The notes: generated by a model not told the origin, from the sequence alone. A DNA stretch of 64,000 nt from Streptomyces spiramyceticus (GCF_028807635.1 NZ_JARBAX010000001.1:2390001-2454000), one strand, 5' to 3'. Positions 9,897-18,874 are shown, counted from the stretch's first letter. Numbers and translations are program-made.

Positions 9897-9939
9897 TTCC
9901 CCAAGCTCTCAACTTCGTTCGAGCAGGGGAGACCCCATT
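9897..9939 (+). repeat. dispersed 43-base hairpin repeat, copy 1
   Basis: Matches 38 of 43 bases with the reverse complement of 42276-42318. The centre can fold as CCCC-AA-GCTC ... GAGC-A-GGGG (intact in copy 2; in this copy GCTC/GAGC and CCCC/GGGG are also kept). Both copies lie in intergenic DNA. Confidence 0.85.
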
Positions 9940-9985
9940 CTTCCCGAAACAGGCGCAGGCCCCGTTAGGCGCCCCAGCGCAGCAC

Positions 9986-10027
9986 GGCGCCAGACACGTA
10001 CAAAGAGGCGCCAGACACGTACAAAGA
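9986..10027 (+). repeat. perfect 21-base tandem duplication
   Basis: The unit begins GGCGCCAGACACGTACAAAG at 9986 and is repeated without change at 10007. Each unit contains the palindrome GGCGCC and the inverted ACGT. Intergenic; no function apparent. Confidence 0.9.
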
Positions 10028-10252
10028 CTGGTACCCGGCCCAGCGGGGCCAAGCCCGTAGGGCGCCCCGGCACCGTATGGCGCCAGTGGCGCACGATAAA
10101 GCGGTGCCCGGCGCAACGGGGCCAAGGCCGTGAGGCGGCCCGGCGCCGTATGGCGTGAGGCACTCACCGAGTAGCCGGTACCGCCGCCGCGCCGCACTGC
10201 GCCAGGCGGTCGCGGAGAGCGGTGACTGGCGCAGTGGGCGTGGGCCTTGGGG

Positions 10253-11623
10253 TTAGGAGCGGATCAGGGTCAAGGCCTCGTCTCGGACCTTTGTCATCGT
10301 CGGTTCGTCGCGGGCCTCTACGTTCAGGCGCAGCAGCGGTTCCGTGTTGGACGGGCGGAGGTTGAACCACCAGTCGGCGGACGTGACCGTCAGGCCGTCC
10401 AGTTCGTCGATCGTTACGCCCGGCTGGGCGGCGTAGGACTCCTTCACCGCTGCCATACGGGCCGCCTGGTCGTCCACCGTCGAGTTGATCTCGCCGGAGC
10501 CGGTGTAGCGGTCGTACTGGGCGACCAGGGCGGACAGCGTGCCCTCCTGGCCTCCCAGGGCGGCCAGGACGTGGAGTGCGGCGAGCATGCCCGTGTCCGC
10601 GTTCCAGAAGTCCCTGAAGTAGTAGTGCGCGGAGTGCTCGCCGCCGAAGATCGCGCCGGTGCGGGCCATCTCCTCCTTGATGAAGGAGTGGCCGACGCGG
10701 GTGCGGACCGGGGTGCCGCCGTTCTCCCGTACGACCTCGGGGACGGACCACGAGGTGATCAGGTTGTGGATGACCGTGCCCTTGCCGCCGTTGCGCGCGA
10801 GCTCTCGCGCGGCGACCAGGGCGGTGATCGCGGACGGTGAGATGCCCTCGCCGCGCTCGTCCACCACGAAGCAGCGGTCTGCGTCGCCGTCGAAGGCCAG
10901 GCCCAGGTCGGCGCCTGTCTCGCGGACCTTCGCCTGGAGGTCGACGATGTTCTTGGGGTCGAGCGGGTTGGCCTCGTGGTTCGGGAAGGTGCCGTCCAGC
11001 TCGAAGTACAGGGGGATGAGGTCGAGGGGGAGGGAACCGAAAACCGTGGGGACCGTGTGGCCGCCCATGCCGTTACCGGCGTCGACGACGACCTTGAGGG
11101 GGCGCATCGAGGTCAGGTCGACGAGGGACAGGAGATGGGCCGCGTAGTCCGTCAACGTGTCGCGCTGGGTGATGGTTCCCGGTGTGGCCGTCACAGCAGG
11201 GGCAGGCGTCGCCGACCACTCCTCCACCAGCGCGCGGATCTCCGCGAGGCCCGTGTCCTGGCCCACCGGGGCCGCGCCCGCCCGGCACATCTTGATGCCG
11301 TTGTACTGCGCGGGGTTGTGCGAGGCCGTGAACATCGCGCCGGGGAGGCCGAGTTGGCCGGACGCGAAGTACAGCTGGTCGGTCGAGCAGAGCCCGATCT
11401 CCGTCACATCCACTCCACGCGCCGCCGCCCCCCGTGCGAATGCCCGCGAGAGCCCCGGCGAGGAGGGCCGCATGTCGTGCCCGGTGACGATCGCCTCGGC
11501 GTTCGTCACTTGCACGAAGGCAGCCCCGAACAGCTCGGCCAGCGACTCGTCCCACTGGTCGGGGACCACACCGCGCACGTCGTACGCCTTGACGATCTGC
11601 GACAGATCAGCAGCCACGGCCAA
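10253..11623 (-). CDS. manB: phosphomannomutase / phosphoglucomutase
   Basis: Converts mannose-6-phosphate to mannose-1-phosphate (and often glucose phosphates). 456 residues from ATG 11623 (MAVAADLSQIVKAYDVRGVV). All four signatures of the alpha-D-phosphohexomutase superfamily are present: the catalytic phosphoserine loop TASHNPAQYNGIK, the Mg-binding DGDADRC, the sugar-binding GEHSAHYYFRDFWNAD and the C-terminal phosphate-binding RPSNTEPLLRLNVEA. It begins the minus-strand mannose run manB - Trm112 - tobH - manA, separated from Trm112 by 545 bases. The product feeds the nucleotidyltransferase encoded at 23330. Confidence 0.95.
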   Translation of the reverse strand: MAVAADLSQIVKAYDVRGVVPDQWDESLAELFGAAFVQVTNAEAIVTGHDMRPSSPGLSRAFARGAAARGVDVTEIGLCSTDQLYFASGQLGLPGAMFTASHNPAQYNGIKMCRAGAAPVGQDTGLAEIRALVEEWSATPAPAVTATPGTITQRDTLTDYAAHLLSLVDLTSMRPLKVVVDAGNGMGGHTVPTVFGSLPLDLIPLYFELDGTFPNHEANPLDPKNIVDLQAKVRETGADLGLAFDGDADRCFVVDERGEGISPSAITALVAARELARNGGKGTVIHNLITSWSVPEVVRENGGTPVRTRVGHSFIKEEMARTGAIFGGEHSAHYYFRDFWNADTGMLAALHVLAALGGQEGTLSALVAQYDRYTGSGEINSTVDDQAARMAAVKESYAAQPGVTIDELDGLTVTSADWWFNLRPSNTEPLLRLNVEARDEPTMTKVRDEALTLIRS

Positions 11624-11682
11624 CCCTCCTGAAGTCCTGTTAGGTCCCCCAAAGCTACCTGCAAGGGCAGCCGGGGACGGGC

Positions 11683-12105
11683 TCAGGAGTCCGGAGAGCG
11701 CAGCACCCGCAGATGGCCGCGGCGCGCGACCTCCATCGGGTCCGCTGTGCGGGCGCCGCCGCCGGCCTCGGCGGTGCGCTGATGCGGCCGTGCGGCCTCA
11801 CGTACGGCGTTGGCGAGTGCTTCGAGATCGTCGCCGCTGGGGCGGGAGGGGGCCGAGCCGTCGACCAGGCGCAGGACCTCCCAGCCGCGCGGGGCGGTCA
11901 GCCGGTCCGAGTGCTCGGCGCACAGGTCGTAACAGTGGGGCTCGGCATAGGTGGCGAGCGGTCCGAGGACTGCGGTCGAGTCCGCGTAGACGTACGTCAG
12001 TGTCGCGACGGCAGGGCGGCCGCACGCGGTGCGCGAACAGCGACGTACAGGGCTCACGATGTTGGACGGTACCGCACTCTTGACCGGGCCGCGACGACTC
12101 TCCAT
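11683..12105 (-). CDS. DUF3499 family protein
   Basis: A small actinobacterial protein of unknown function, conserved next to manB in Streptomyces and Mycobacterium. 140 residues from ATG 12105; a GTG at 12057 (just before SPVRRCSRTACGRPAVATL) is an equally plausible start and would match the conserved N-terminus more tightly. Conserved core: RRCSRTACGRPAVATLTYVY, the YAEPHCYDLCAEHSDRLTAP segment with Cys/His pairs that could bind zinc, and RGWEVLRLVDG. Tail variable. Divergent from the zincin-like gene at 12379, an arrangement also kept in mycobacteria. Confidence 0.85.
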   Translation of the reverse strand: MESRRGPVKSAVPSNIVSPVRRCSRTACGRPAVATLTYVYADSTAVLGPLATYAEPHCYDLCAEHSDRLTAPRGWEVLRLVDGSAPSRPSGDDLEALANAVREAARPHQRTAEAGGGARTADPMEVARRGHLRVLRSPDS

Positions 12106-12378
12106 CACGTCACCCCACCGTGTCGCATGTCCTCGTGCGCCCCAGCCGCCTCCCAGGCAACTGCCTTGACCTGCGCGGGGACCGGAGGGCACAGCGGGTG
12201 ACGGGGCCGTGACCAGTCGCCACTTGGGACAAATGGCGTCAATCGGCGTGAGATCGACGGTCGCGTACGGGCACGAAAACGAGCCCAATCTTGGCTGGAA
12301 TGCTCAATAAGCAACATGCCGCCTGCCATCCCGTCGTCGCGATCGAAGTGCCCGGATGAGGGCTACCCTGCGTCAGTG

Positions 12379-12837
12379 ATGGACAGTCCCGTACCTCCCC
12401 GCCCCACCGGACCGGGGCCGCGCCGCCGCGACCGCCACGGCCGCGGCATGCGAGGGCCTGTGGCCCCGCCCCAGGTGCCCCTCTCGACCAGCCGCGCTGC
12501 CGCCTTCGGCGACCTCGTACAGGACTCCGTGGAGCGCCTGGAACGGCGCTGGCCGCAGCTCGCCGAGGTCGACTTCCTGGTGCTCGACGTGCCGCCCGCG
12601 GCCGGTGGCGGTGAGGGGCCCGACATGTGGCCCTCCGAGCATGTGCCGCTCGGCGGGATGATGCCCGCCACGAGCGCGCACCCGGCGCGGATCGTCGTGT
12701 ACCGGCGGCCCGTGGAGATCCGTACCAAGAGCCGGGACGAGCGTGCCCTGTTCGTTCACGAGATCGTCGTGGAGCAGGTCGCGGAACTGCTCGGCCTGGC
12801 TCCGGAGTCGGTCGACCCGCGGTACGGACAGGACTGA
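12379..12837 (+). CDS. metallopeptidase-family (zincin-like) protein with degenerate active site
   Basis: 152 residues from ATG 12379 (a GTG directly before it at 12376 is an alternative). The order of segments, an N-terminal helix (DLVQDSVERLERRWPQLAEVDFLVLDVP), a beta strand pair (PARIVVYRRPVEIR) and a helix with LFVHEIVVEQVAELLGL, is that of the actinobacterial PF06262 zincin-like proteins. The zinc motif HExxH is not intact: HEIVV is followed by EQ where the second His should be. The first His and Glu remain. So protease activity is doubtful, and the protein may be structural. It is paired divergently with the DUF3499 gene. Confidence 0.75.
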   Translation: MDSPVPPRPTGPGPRRRDRHGRGMRGPVAPPQVPLSTSRAAAFGDLVQDSVERLERRWPQLAEVDFLVLDVPPAAGGGEGPDMWPSEHVPLGGMMPATSAHPARIVVYRRPVEIRTKSRDERALFVHEIVVEQVAELLGLAPESVDPRYGQD

Positions 12838-12878
12838 CCGACTGGTCCGGTGACGCCGGCTGCTGACTGCTGACCGCC

Positions 12879-14441
12879 TCAGTCGTCCAGTACCGACAGG
12901 TCCTGCTCCGCGTCCGGCACCGATACAGTCCCCCCGTCGTCGGGCAGCGTCTGCACCGTGAACATCGGGATGCCGTCCTCCGGCAGTTCCAGCGCGCGCG
13001 ACGCGTGGACGGGGCCGCCGGACTGCGGTTCGATCGTCAGCGCGTACGAGCCCTTGAGTCCGCTCGGCACCGGTGGCTTGACCGCGAGGGTCGTGCCCGC
13101 CTTGACGGTGTACGTCTTGACGACCGGCTCGCCGCCTTCGCTGCCCGCGGAGGCGGTGACTTTGACCTTGGCGGAGGCGCCGGGCGCGGTCAGCGAAAGC
13201 ACCGACCCCTTGGCCCTGTTGTCGGCCACCGTGGCCCGCTCGCCCACCTGCCCTGTCGCCGGGATGTACGCCACTTCCTGGGAGGCGCCCTTGCCGCGCA
13301 CCACGCGCAGCGCGGCGGCCACCGGAGTGCCGCGCCCCTGTGCCGGGCTGAGCAGCAGCGATCCCGCCTCGCCCTTGGTGACGTCCTTGAGGTCGACTGC
13401 TGTGGTCATCCCTGCCTTGACGTGCAGGTTCTCGTGCCCGGCCGGTGTGATGGAGCCGGTCGGGCCCGCCAGCCTTACCTTCAGGTCGGCGTCGTCCTCG
13501 CCCGGTGCGAACACCACGAGACGTACGGACGTGGCGTCCGCCGGGATGCCGGGGAGCACGGCGCTGCCGGACGGGTCGGCGGAGGCCGCCAGCCAGTCGC
13601 TGCCCGTGTTCTCGTCCGTGGCCTGGACGACGGCGCCCACCCGGCCGGTACGGGTGGTCACGTGGAGGGTCACGTTCTCGACGTCGTCGGCGGTCAGGGT
13701 GGAGAGCAGCACGGGCACGCTGGACCTGGCGGGGACCGTGATCCCCTCCCCCACGTCCGACTTGAGGGCGCCGTCCTTGCCGTACAGCTCGATGTCGGCG
13801 ACGGCGGCGGTGTCGTCGGGATTGGTGAGGTGTACGTAGTCCTGGCGTTCTTCGGCGGTGCTCGCGCCGGGGAACCAGAAGCTGGTGTCGGGCGCGATGC
13901 AGCTGACGCCGAGCAGGCCGCGGCCGTTACCGGCGGTGATCTTGGTGGTCTGCTGGGCGGTCCAGCCGGGGGCCAGGCGGCCGTCGGCGGAGCCGACGAG
14001 GGCGGGGGCCTCGGCAGTGCTCACCTCGGCGGTGCCGGGCTTGCCGGGCTCCTTCAGCGAGAGGACCGGCTTGCTCTCCTTGGGCTTCTGCCCCGCCGTG
14101 CCGTCGCCGTCGTCGGCGCCCTTCTTCTTGTCCTTGCCGCCGTCACGGTCGGCCAGCGTCGCGTCGGTGGGGACCAGGTCGGCAGCGCCCGCCTTCGCGT
14201 CGCCGCCGCCTGTCCCTGCCGGAGTGAAGGACGTGTACTGCGTCTCCGCGAGGTCGGACGGGCTCGGCGCCGGGCAGAGGAGGCTGGAACGCTCCACCGG
14301 GAGCCGTGCCGGAGCCTTCGCCTCCGTGCTCGTACCCGTGCCCGTTTCCCCGCCACCGTCCGGCGCGGAGAACGCGGCGAATCCGGTGACAGCGGCAAGG
14401 GCGGTGGCGGCGGCCAGCAGGGAGAGGGTGGTGCGGTTCAT
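12879..14441 (-). CDS. DUF5719 family secreted protein
   Basis: 520 residues with an N-terminal signal peptide (MNRTTLSLLAAATALAAVTG) and then an Ala/Gly/Lys-rich disordered segment (about residues 95-150) before repeated beta-rich domains (YVHLTNPDDTAAVADIELYG, ARSSVPVLLSTLTAD). These phrases resemble bacterial extracellular Ig-like or NEW3-like domains that handle wall attachment. Its ATG overlaps the stop of the upstream giant glycosyltransferase gene by 4 bases (14438-14441, ATGA), so the two are translationally coupled and probably act together at the envelope. The enzymatic role, if any, is unknown. Confidence 0.85.
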   Translation of the reverse strand: MNRTTLSLLAAATALAAVTGFAAFSAPDGGGETGTGTSTEAKAPARLPVERSSLLCPAPSPSDLAETQYTSFTPAGTGGGDAKAGAADLVPTDATLADRDGGKDKKKGADDGDGTAGQKPKESKPVLSLKEPGKPGTAEVSTAEAPALVGSADGRLAPGWTAQQTTKITAGNGRGLLGVSCIAPDTSFWFPGASTAEERQDYVHLTNPDDTAAVADIELYGKDGALKSDVGEGITVPARSSVPVLLSTLTADDVENVTLHVTTRTGRVGAVVQATDENTGSDWLAASADPSGSAVLPGIPADATSVRLVVFAPGEDDADLKVRLAGPTGSITPAGHENLHVKAGMTTAVDLKDVTKGEAGSLLLSPAQGRGTPVAAALRVVRGKGASQEVAYIPATGQVGERATVADNRAKGSVLSLTAPGASAKVKVTASAGSEGGEPVVKTYTVKAGTTLAVKPPVPSGLKGSYALTIEPQSGGPVHASRALELPEDGIPMFTVQTLPDDGGTVSVPDAEQDLSVLDD

Positions 14442-17400
14442 CGGTTGTTGCTCCCGTCGGGGCGCTGCTCGGGCTCGTTGCCCTCGGCGTAGGGCTGCTG
14501 CTGTCCGTAGCCGTACGGGTCGTACTGACCCTCCTGGTACGGCTCGGCCGGGTAGTGCTCACCGCCGTAGCTCTGCTGGTCGGTGCTGTACGGGTCGGCG
14601 CTGTACTGCTGGCTGCCGTACTGGCCGCTGCCGTACTGGCCTTCCGGGTACTGGCCCTCGGGGTACTGGCCGCCCTGGTACTGCTCGTCGTACGGCTGCT
14701 GTGCCTGCCCGTACTCCTGCTGTCCGTACTCCGCGCCCGCGTACGTCTGCCCGTCCCACTCCCCGTACTGCTGCTGCGGCACCGCCGCGTAAGGAGCCTC
14801 CTCTGCCTGCCCGGCGGTCGCGCCCTGCTCCTCTGCCGGGAACTGGCCGTACGGGTCGGCGACGGGCGGCACAGGGGGCTGATCCCCGGCTCCTGCCTCC
14901 TCCGGGGCGTACGCCTCTTCCGCCTGCGCCGCCGCGCGCAGCCTGCGCGCCCTGCGCCCCTCGCCCGCCACAGGTTGATCGGGTACCTCGATCTCCTCCT
15001 CCGGCAGGTCGTCGTCGACCTGCCGACGGCGGCCCGGCAGTGCGAGCACCAGCAGGACGAGGGCGAGCCCGGCCTGGGTCCAGATCCACGCGGTGTGGGT
15101 GACGGGCGCCTCGTAGGTGAGGTCGAGCCTGCCGCCGTTGGCGGGCAGCTCGAAGCCCTGTGCCCAGCCGTCGACGGTCTTCTTCTCCAGCACTTGCCCG
15201 TCGAGCGTGGCCTGCCAGCCCTCTGCCGCAGCGTCCGCGATCCGCAGGACCCGGCCCGCTTCGCCCGCCGGGATCTTCGTATGGGCTTCGACCGGGCTCG
15301 ACGCGACGGACAGCGGCTCCGCACCCTCCTTGCCCGAGACGATCGTGGCCCTGGCTACCTGGCGGTCGACGCGCCACAGGGCGCTGCCGTCCAGCTGGCT
15401 CAGCCGGCTCAGGCCCGGCGTGGAGTCCAGGACGCGGCTCATCGCGCGCGGGGCCCCGTCCCGTACGAGGACGTAGCGGACGGCGTATCCGCCGAGCTGG
15501 TTCGCCTGGTCGGCGCCGGAGCCCGCGACCAGATTGGAGACGATCTTGTCGAGCTGCGGGCTGCTGCCGCCCGCCTCGGCGAGCTCTCCGTCACCCAGCC
15601 GGGCGCCGGAGCCGCGTACGAGGGTGTACGAGACCTTCGCCGCCGATGTGCCGCCGAGGACCAGGGTGCGTGCCTGGTCGCGCGTGCCGCTCTCCTCGGC
15701 GACGAACGCCGGCACCTGCACCGGGTCGCGCCGCTCCAGCGGACCGGCGGCGCCGCCGATCATCCACCCGGCGGCCGCGAGCATCGGTCCGGCGGCGGCG
15801 GCGAAAGCGATCAGCACGGCGACGGGCTGGCGCCAGCCGAAGCTCTGGGCGGCGACGCGCTCGCGCGCGCCGTCCGCGCCGAGCACGGTGGCGCCGATCA
15901 GCGCGAGGCCGTAGACGAGGGTCGCGGGTCCCGCCCAGCCGCCGCCGTTGATGAATCCGGCGTTGGTGAAGACGGCGAACAGCAGGGACACGATCGCGAC
16001 GACCCACGCCGCACGGATCGCGAACTGCCGCTCCCCGCGCAGCAGCGCCGCCAGCGCCGTCAGCACGATGCCGATCAGCAGTAGCCCGCCCACCGCCTTC
16101 GGCCCGCCGGGGCTCATGCCGAGCAGGTCGAGCGCGCCGGCCGAGCCCGTACCGAATTCCAGGCCCGCCTCACGGAAGAAGGCGGAGGGGCCGGTCAGCA
16201 GCGACAGCGACCAGGGGGCCAGCATCAGCACGGGGGTGCCCAGGGCGGCCAGGAAGCGCAGGCCGTACGCCGTGATGTCGTCGCGCCGCAGCGCCAGTAC
16301 GCCCAGACCGAGCAGCAGGGCGATGGGCCACACGACGGGCGTGAAGGCCATCGCGAAGGTCAGGAGGAGCGCGTACGCCCAGACGGCTCGCCAGCTGGAT
16401 CGCGCGCCCCCGGCGCTGAAACCGCTCGCGGCGACGGCGCACCGCGCGATGAGAGGCAACAGGATCGCCAGTACGGCCGTCCCGAGCCGCCCGCTCGCGA
16501 GGGCGCCCGTAGCGGCGGGCAGGAAGGCGTACGCGACGCTCGCCCACGCGCGCAACAGTCGCGATTCGACGAGCGGCCGGGAGGCGAAGTAGGCGGTGAG
16601 CCCGGCCAGCGGCACGGAGCAGACCAGCAGCACGGTGAGGGCGAGCCCTGTGGAGCCGAGGAAGACGGCCGACAGGGCGGCGAGGACCGCGAGATACGGA
16701 GGGGCCGTTTGGGTGCCGCCCGTTCCGATCGGGTGCCAGACGTCGGCGTACCGCGCCCAGAGGTCCCCTACGTCTGCGGGCGCGGGCAGCAGTGCGCCGC
16801 CCGCAAGGGAGCCGCCGCCGAGGAGGCCCCGGCAGGCGACGAGGGAGACGAGCAGCAGCAGGACGAAGAGCATGGGGCCCGGCTTGCGCGCAACCCGCTT
16901 CAGCCGCGCGAACTGCTCGACCTCCATGTAGTCGGCGTCGTCACCGCCGGGGCCCGACTCGACCACGCCGTGCCGCGATCCGGTGTCGGTGTCGGAGCCG
17001 CTGCCGAAGCTGCCCGCGACCTGCTCGACCGTCGCCCTGATGGTCGCGCCGGGCGGCGGGAAGAGGGGCCGCAGTTCGCTCGCGTCGACCGTTCCCTTTC
17101 CGCGCCTCCTTCTGGCTGCCAGGATCTTCCCGGGGCGCAGCAGGGTGCCGAAGAGTCCGGTGACTTCGTCGACTGCCTGTCCGGGCACTTTGCCCACGAG
17201 GTAGGCGAGGGTGCGCAGCAGCGTGCCGACGACGAGGCGGAGCATGACGTACGGAAGGACGGCGGCCCGTGCGTTGACGAGCATCGTGTAGACGGCGCCG
17301 GCCTTGTCGACGCGGTGCGGGTTGGCGACCGAGCGCCCGGCGCAGTCGATGGGCCGGCGCTCGCGGGCGGAGGCCTCCGCGTGCCGCAGGATGGCGTCGG

Positions 17401-18193
17401 GCGCGACGAGGACCCGGTGGCCGGCCGCGTGGGCACGCCAGCACAGGTCGACGTCGTCGCGCATGAGGGGCAGGCGGCGGTCGAAGCCGCCGAGCTGTTC
17501 CCACACGTCGCGCCGGATGAGCATGCCCGCGGTCGACACGGACAGTACGGAGCGGACCTGGTCGTGCTGGCCCTGGTCCTGTTCGCGCCGGTCGAGGCCG
17601 GTCCAGCGGCGGCCGCTGTTGGCGATGGAGACGCCGACTTCGAGGAGCTGCTTGCGGTCGTACCAGCCGCGCAGTTTGGGGCCGATGATCGCGGCGTACT
17701 CGTCGGAGTCGGCGACGCGCAGCAGTTCGGCCAGTGCGTCCGGTTCGGGAGCGCAGTCGTCGTGCAGCAGCCACAGCCACTGCACCGGCTCGCCGTGCGG
17801 GAGTTCGGGCATGTCGTACGCGTCGTCGCGCCACGACCTGCTCACCGGGTCCCAGCCACTGGGCCGTTTCAGGTACGGCAGGTCCTCGGGCGTGAGCACC
17901 TGGGCCGTACGGACCGCCTCGTCGACGGCCGTTCCGAAGCCGGAGCGGCGTGCGAGGTGCAGCACGCGTTCGGCGCCGAGGGCTTCGGTGACCAGCTGGG
18001 CGGAATCGTCCGCGCTGCCGGTGTCGGCGGCGACGGCGTTCTGCACGGGGCGTTCCTGCCCCAGCAGCCCGGCGAGCGCGTCGGGCAGCCAGCGGGCGCC
18101 GTCGTGGGAGACAAGCACGGCAGTGACTACGTGCCGGGGGAACTCGGGCGCGGCCGCCGCGTACGGCGCCGACGTTTGGCTGTGCACGGACAT
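14438..18193 (-). CDS. large GT2 glycosyltransferase fused to polytopic membrane domain and Tyr/Gln/Gly-rich tail
   Basis: 1251 residues from ATG 18193 (MSVHSQTSAPYAAAAPEFPR); upstream in-frame codons lack a ribosome site. Residues about 20-270 are a GT-A family 2 domain: VTAVLVSHDGARWLPDALAG, QWLWLLHDDCAPEPDALAEL (the DxD-like HDD metal site), then RDDVDLCWRAHAAGHRVLV and a HAEAS segment. A middle part (about 400-880) has many hydrophobic helices (PMLFVLLLLVSLVACRGLLG), followed by an extracellular-looking region and a last helix near residue 1040. The final ~115 residues are a low-complexity tail with GQYPEG, QYGS and PYGYGQQQPY repeats. Likely a lipid-linked sugar transferase for a wall polymer; donor and acceptor are unknown. 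Coupled to DUF5719. Confidence 0.85.
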   Translation of the reverse strand: MSVHSQTSAPYAAAAPEFPRHVVTAVLVSHDGARWLPDALAGLLGQERPVQNAVAADTGSADDSAQLVTEALGAERVLHLARRSGFGTAVDEAVRTAQVLTPEDLPYLKRPSGWDPVSRSWRDDAYDMPELPHGEPVQWLWLLHDDCAPEPDALAELLRVADSDEYAAIIGPKLRGWYDRKQLLEVGVSIANSGRRWTGLDRREQDQGQHDQVRSVLSVSTAGMLIRRDVWEQLGGFDRRLPLMRDDVDLCWRAHAAGHRVLVAPDAILRHAEASARERRPIDCAGRSVANPHRVDKAGAVYTMLVNARAAVLPYVMLRLVVGTLLRTLAYLVGKVPGQAVDEVTGLFGTLLRPGKILAARRRRGKGTVDASELRPLFPPPGATIRATVEQVAGSFGSGSDTDTGSRHGVVESGPGGDDADYMEVEQFARLKRVARKPGPMLFVLLLLVSLVACRGLLGGGSLAGGALLPAPADVGDLWARYADVWHPIGTGGTQTAPPYLAVLAALSAVFLGSTGLALTVLLVCSVPLAGLTAYFASRPLVESRLLRAWASVAYAFLPAATGALASGRLGTAVLAILLPLIARCAVAASGFSAGGARSSWRAVWAYALLLTFAMAFTPVVWPIALLLGLGVLALRRDDITAYGLRFLAALGTPVLMLAPWSLSLLTGPSAFFREAGLEFGTGSAGALDLLGMSPGGPKAVGGLLLIGIVLTALAALLRGERQFAIRAAWVVAIVSLLFAVFTNAGFINGGGWAGPATLVYGLALIGATVLGADGARERVAAQSFGWRQPVAVLIAFAAAAGPMLAAAGWMIGGAAGPLERRDPVQVPAFVAEESGTRDQARTLVLGGTSAAKVSYTLVRGSGARLGDGELAEAGGSSPQLDKIVSNLVAGSGADQANQLGGYAVRYVLVRDGAPRAMSRVLDSTPGLSRLSQLDGSALWRVDRQVARATIVSGKEGAEPLSVASSPVEAHTKIPAGEAGRVLRIADAAAEGWQATLDGQVLEKKTVDGWAQGFELPANGGRLDLTYEAPVTHTAWIWTQAGLALVLLVLALPGRRRQVDDDLPEEEIEVPDQPVAGEGRRARRLRAAAQAEEAYAPEEAGAGDQPPVPPVADPYGQFPAEEQGATAGQAEEAPYAAVPQQQYGEWDGQTYAGAEYGQQEYGQAQQPYDEQYQGGQYPEGQYPEGQYGSGQYGSQQYSADPYSTDQQSYGGEHYPAEPYQEGQYDPYGYGQQQPYAEGNEPEQRPDGSNNR

Positions 18194-18397
18194 CGGGGTA
18201 CGGGCCCTCCGGCCGGGGTCCGGGGGTCGCCCCCCGGAAGGCTGCTGTCTGACTGCGCGGACGCGTGCGCCCGGTGGGAGCGATGGCGCGTCTCGGACAG
18301 CGCCCCACACTAACGGCTGGGCAACACAACGGTCCGCCGCCTGCGGGCAAGGTGCAGGCGACGGACCGGTCGTTACGTCAGGCTTGTGCCGATTGAG

Positions 18398-18661
18398 TCA
18401 GACGGCGGCCTTCTTCAGTCGTCGTCGTTCACGCTCGGACAGGCCGCCCCAGATGCCGAACCGCTCGTCGTTGGAGAGGGCGTACTCAAGACATTCGGAA
18501 CGGACCTCACAGGCAAGGCAGACCTTCTTGGCCTCGCGCGTGGAACCGCCCTTCTCGGGAAAGAAGGACTCGGGGTCGGTCTGGGCGCACAACGCGCGCT
18601 CCTGCCAGCCGATTTCCTCGTCCGCGTCCTCGACCAGCAGTTGCTGGAACAGCTCGGTCAT
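18398..18661 (-). CDS. whiB: WhiB developmental regulator (Wbl, 4Fe-4S)
   Basis: 87-residue iron-sulfur transcription regulator needed in Streptomyces for sporulation septation; it acts with WhiA at GACAC sites. The sequence (MTELFQQLLVEDADEEIGWQ, then ERALCAQTDPESFFPEKGGS) is close to S. coelicolor WhiB as I remember it. The four cluster ligands are Cys25, Cys48, Cys51 and Cys57; the Wbl turn FGIWGG (68-73) and the basic C-terminal SERERRRLKKAAV complete the family signature. The gene stands alone, with a good promoter 70-100 bases upstream and a long non-coding control region beyond it. Identification as WhiB rather than another Wbl paralogue rests on the full-length match and on location next to the GT/manB and F420 genes. 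Confidence 0.93.
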   Translation of the reverse strand: MTELFQQLLVEDADEEIGWQERALCAQTDPESFFPEKGGSTREAKKVCLACEVRSECLEYALSNDERFGIWGGLSERERRRLKKAAV

Positions 18662-18735
18662 GTGCGCCCCTCGTCTGTCTTTGCTTCCCCGTGATGTGGC
18701 CGCTGCCGGTTTTTCGGCCGAACGACACGAGTGAA

Positions 18736-18765
18736 ATTACAAGTGCGTAGATCCGGGCCAGTCAA
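18736..18765 (-). promoter_or_regulatory. candidate whiB promoter
   Basis: Minus strand: -35 TTGACT (18765-18760), 18-bp spacer, -10 TGTAAT (18741-18736). A GACAC pentamer (18724-18728, plus strand), the WhiA recognition core, lies just downstream of the -10, consistent with WhiA/WhiB feedback. Start site not verifiable here. Confidence 0.5.
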
Positions 18766-18862
18766 GCCGAGATCTGCTATTGAGCCCCGTATTCACTCTG
18801 TGGAACCAAGGCTATGCGGAAAGTGTTCAAATCGCCAAAATCTGTGACACATGCCACCGGCC

Positions 18863-18874
18863 TGACCCGGGTCA
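18863..18874. promoter_or_regulatory. palindromic operator candidate between whiB and cysteine dioxygenase
   Basis: Perfect 12-bp palindrome TGACCCGGGTCA, flanked by a second arm pair CTGTGAC (18842-18848) and GTCACAG (18871-18877). whiB is a reported BldD target in S. coelicolor; the BldD consensus has the same TNAC...GTNA arms but an extra central base, so the match is approximate. Confidence 0.4.

Larger units (their letters stand above)
9708..10252. other. gene-free 545-base stretch with repeats, upstream of Trm112 gene
   Basis: No credible gene. The stretch holds one copy of a dispersed hairpin repeat (9897-9939), a perfect 21-base tandem duplication (9986-10006 and 10007-10027) and several GGCGCC-rich inverted segments. 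The ORFs crossing it are proline/arginine-rich shadows. This is unusually long for a gap inside what otherwise looks like a mannose operon, so the manB transcript may end here. Confidence 0.6.

Noticed and set aside
16709..18313. Long plus-strand ORF opposite the giant glycosyltransferase gene
   Set aside because: It mirrors the minus-strand gene; composition is Asp/Gly/Val/Arg typical of antisense frames in GC-rich DNA and it has no family features.
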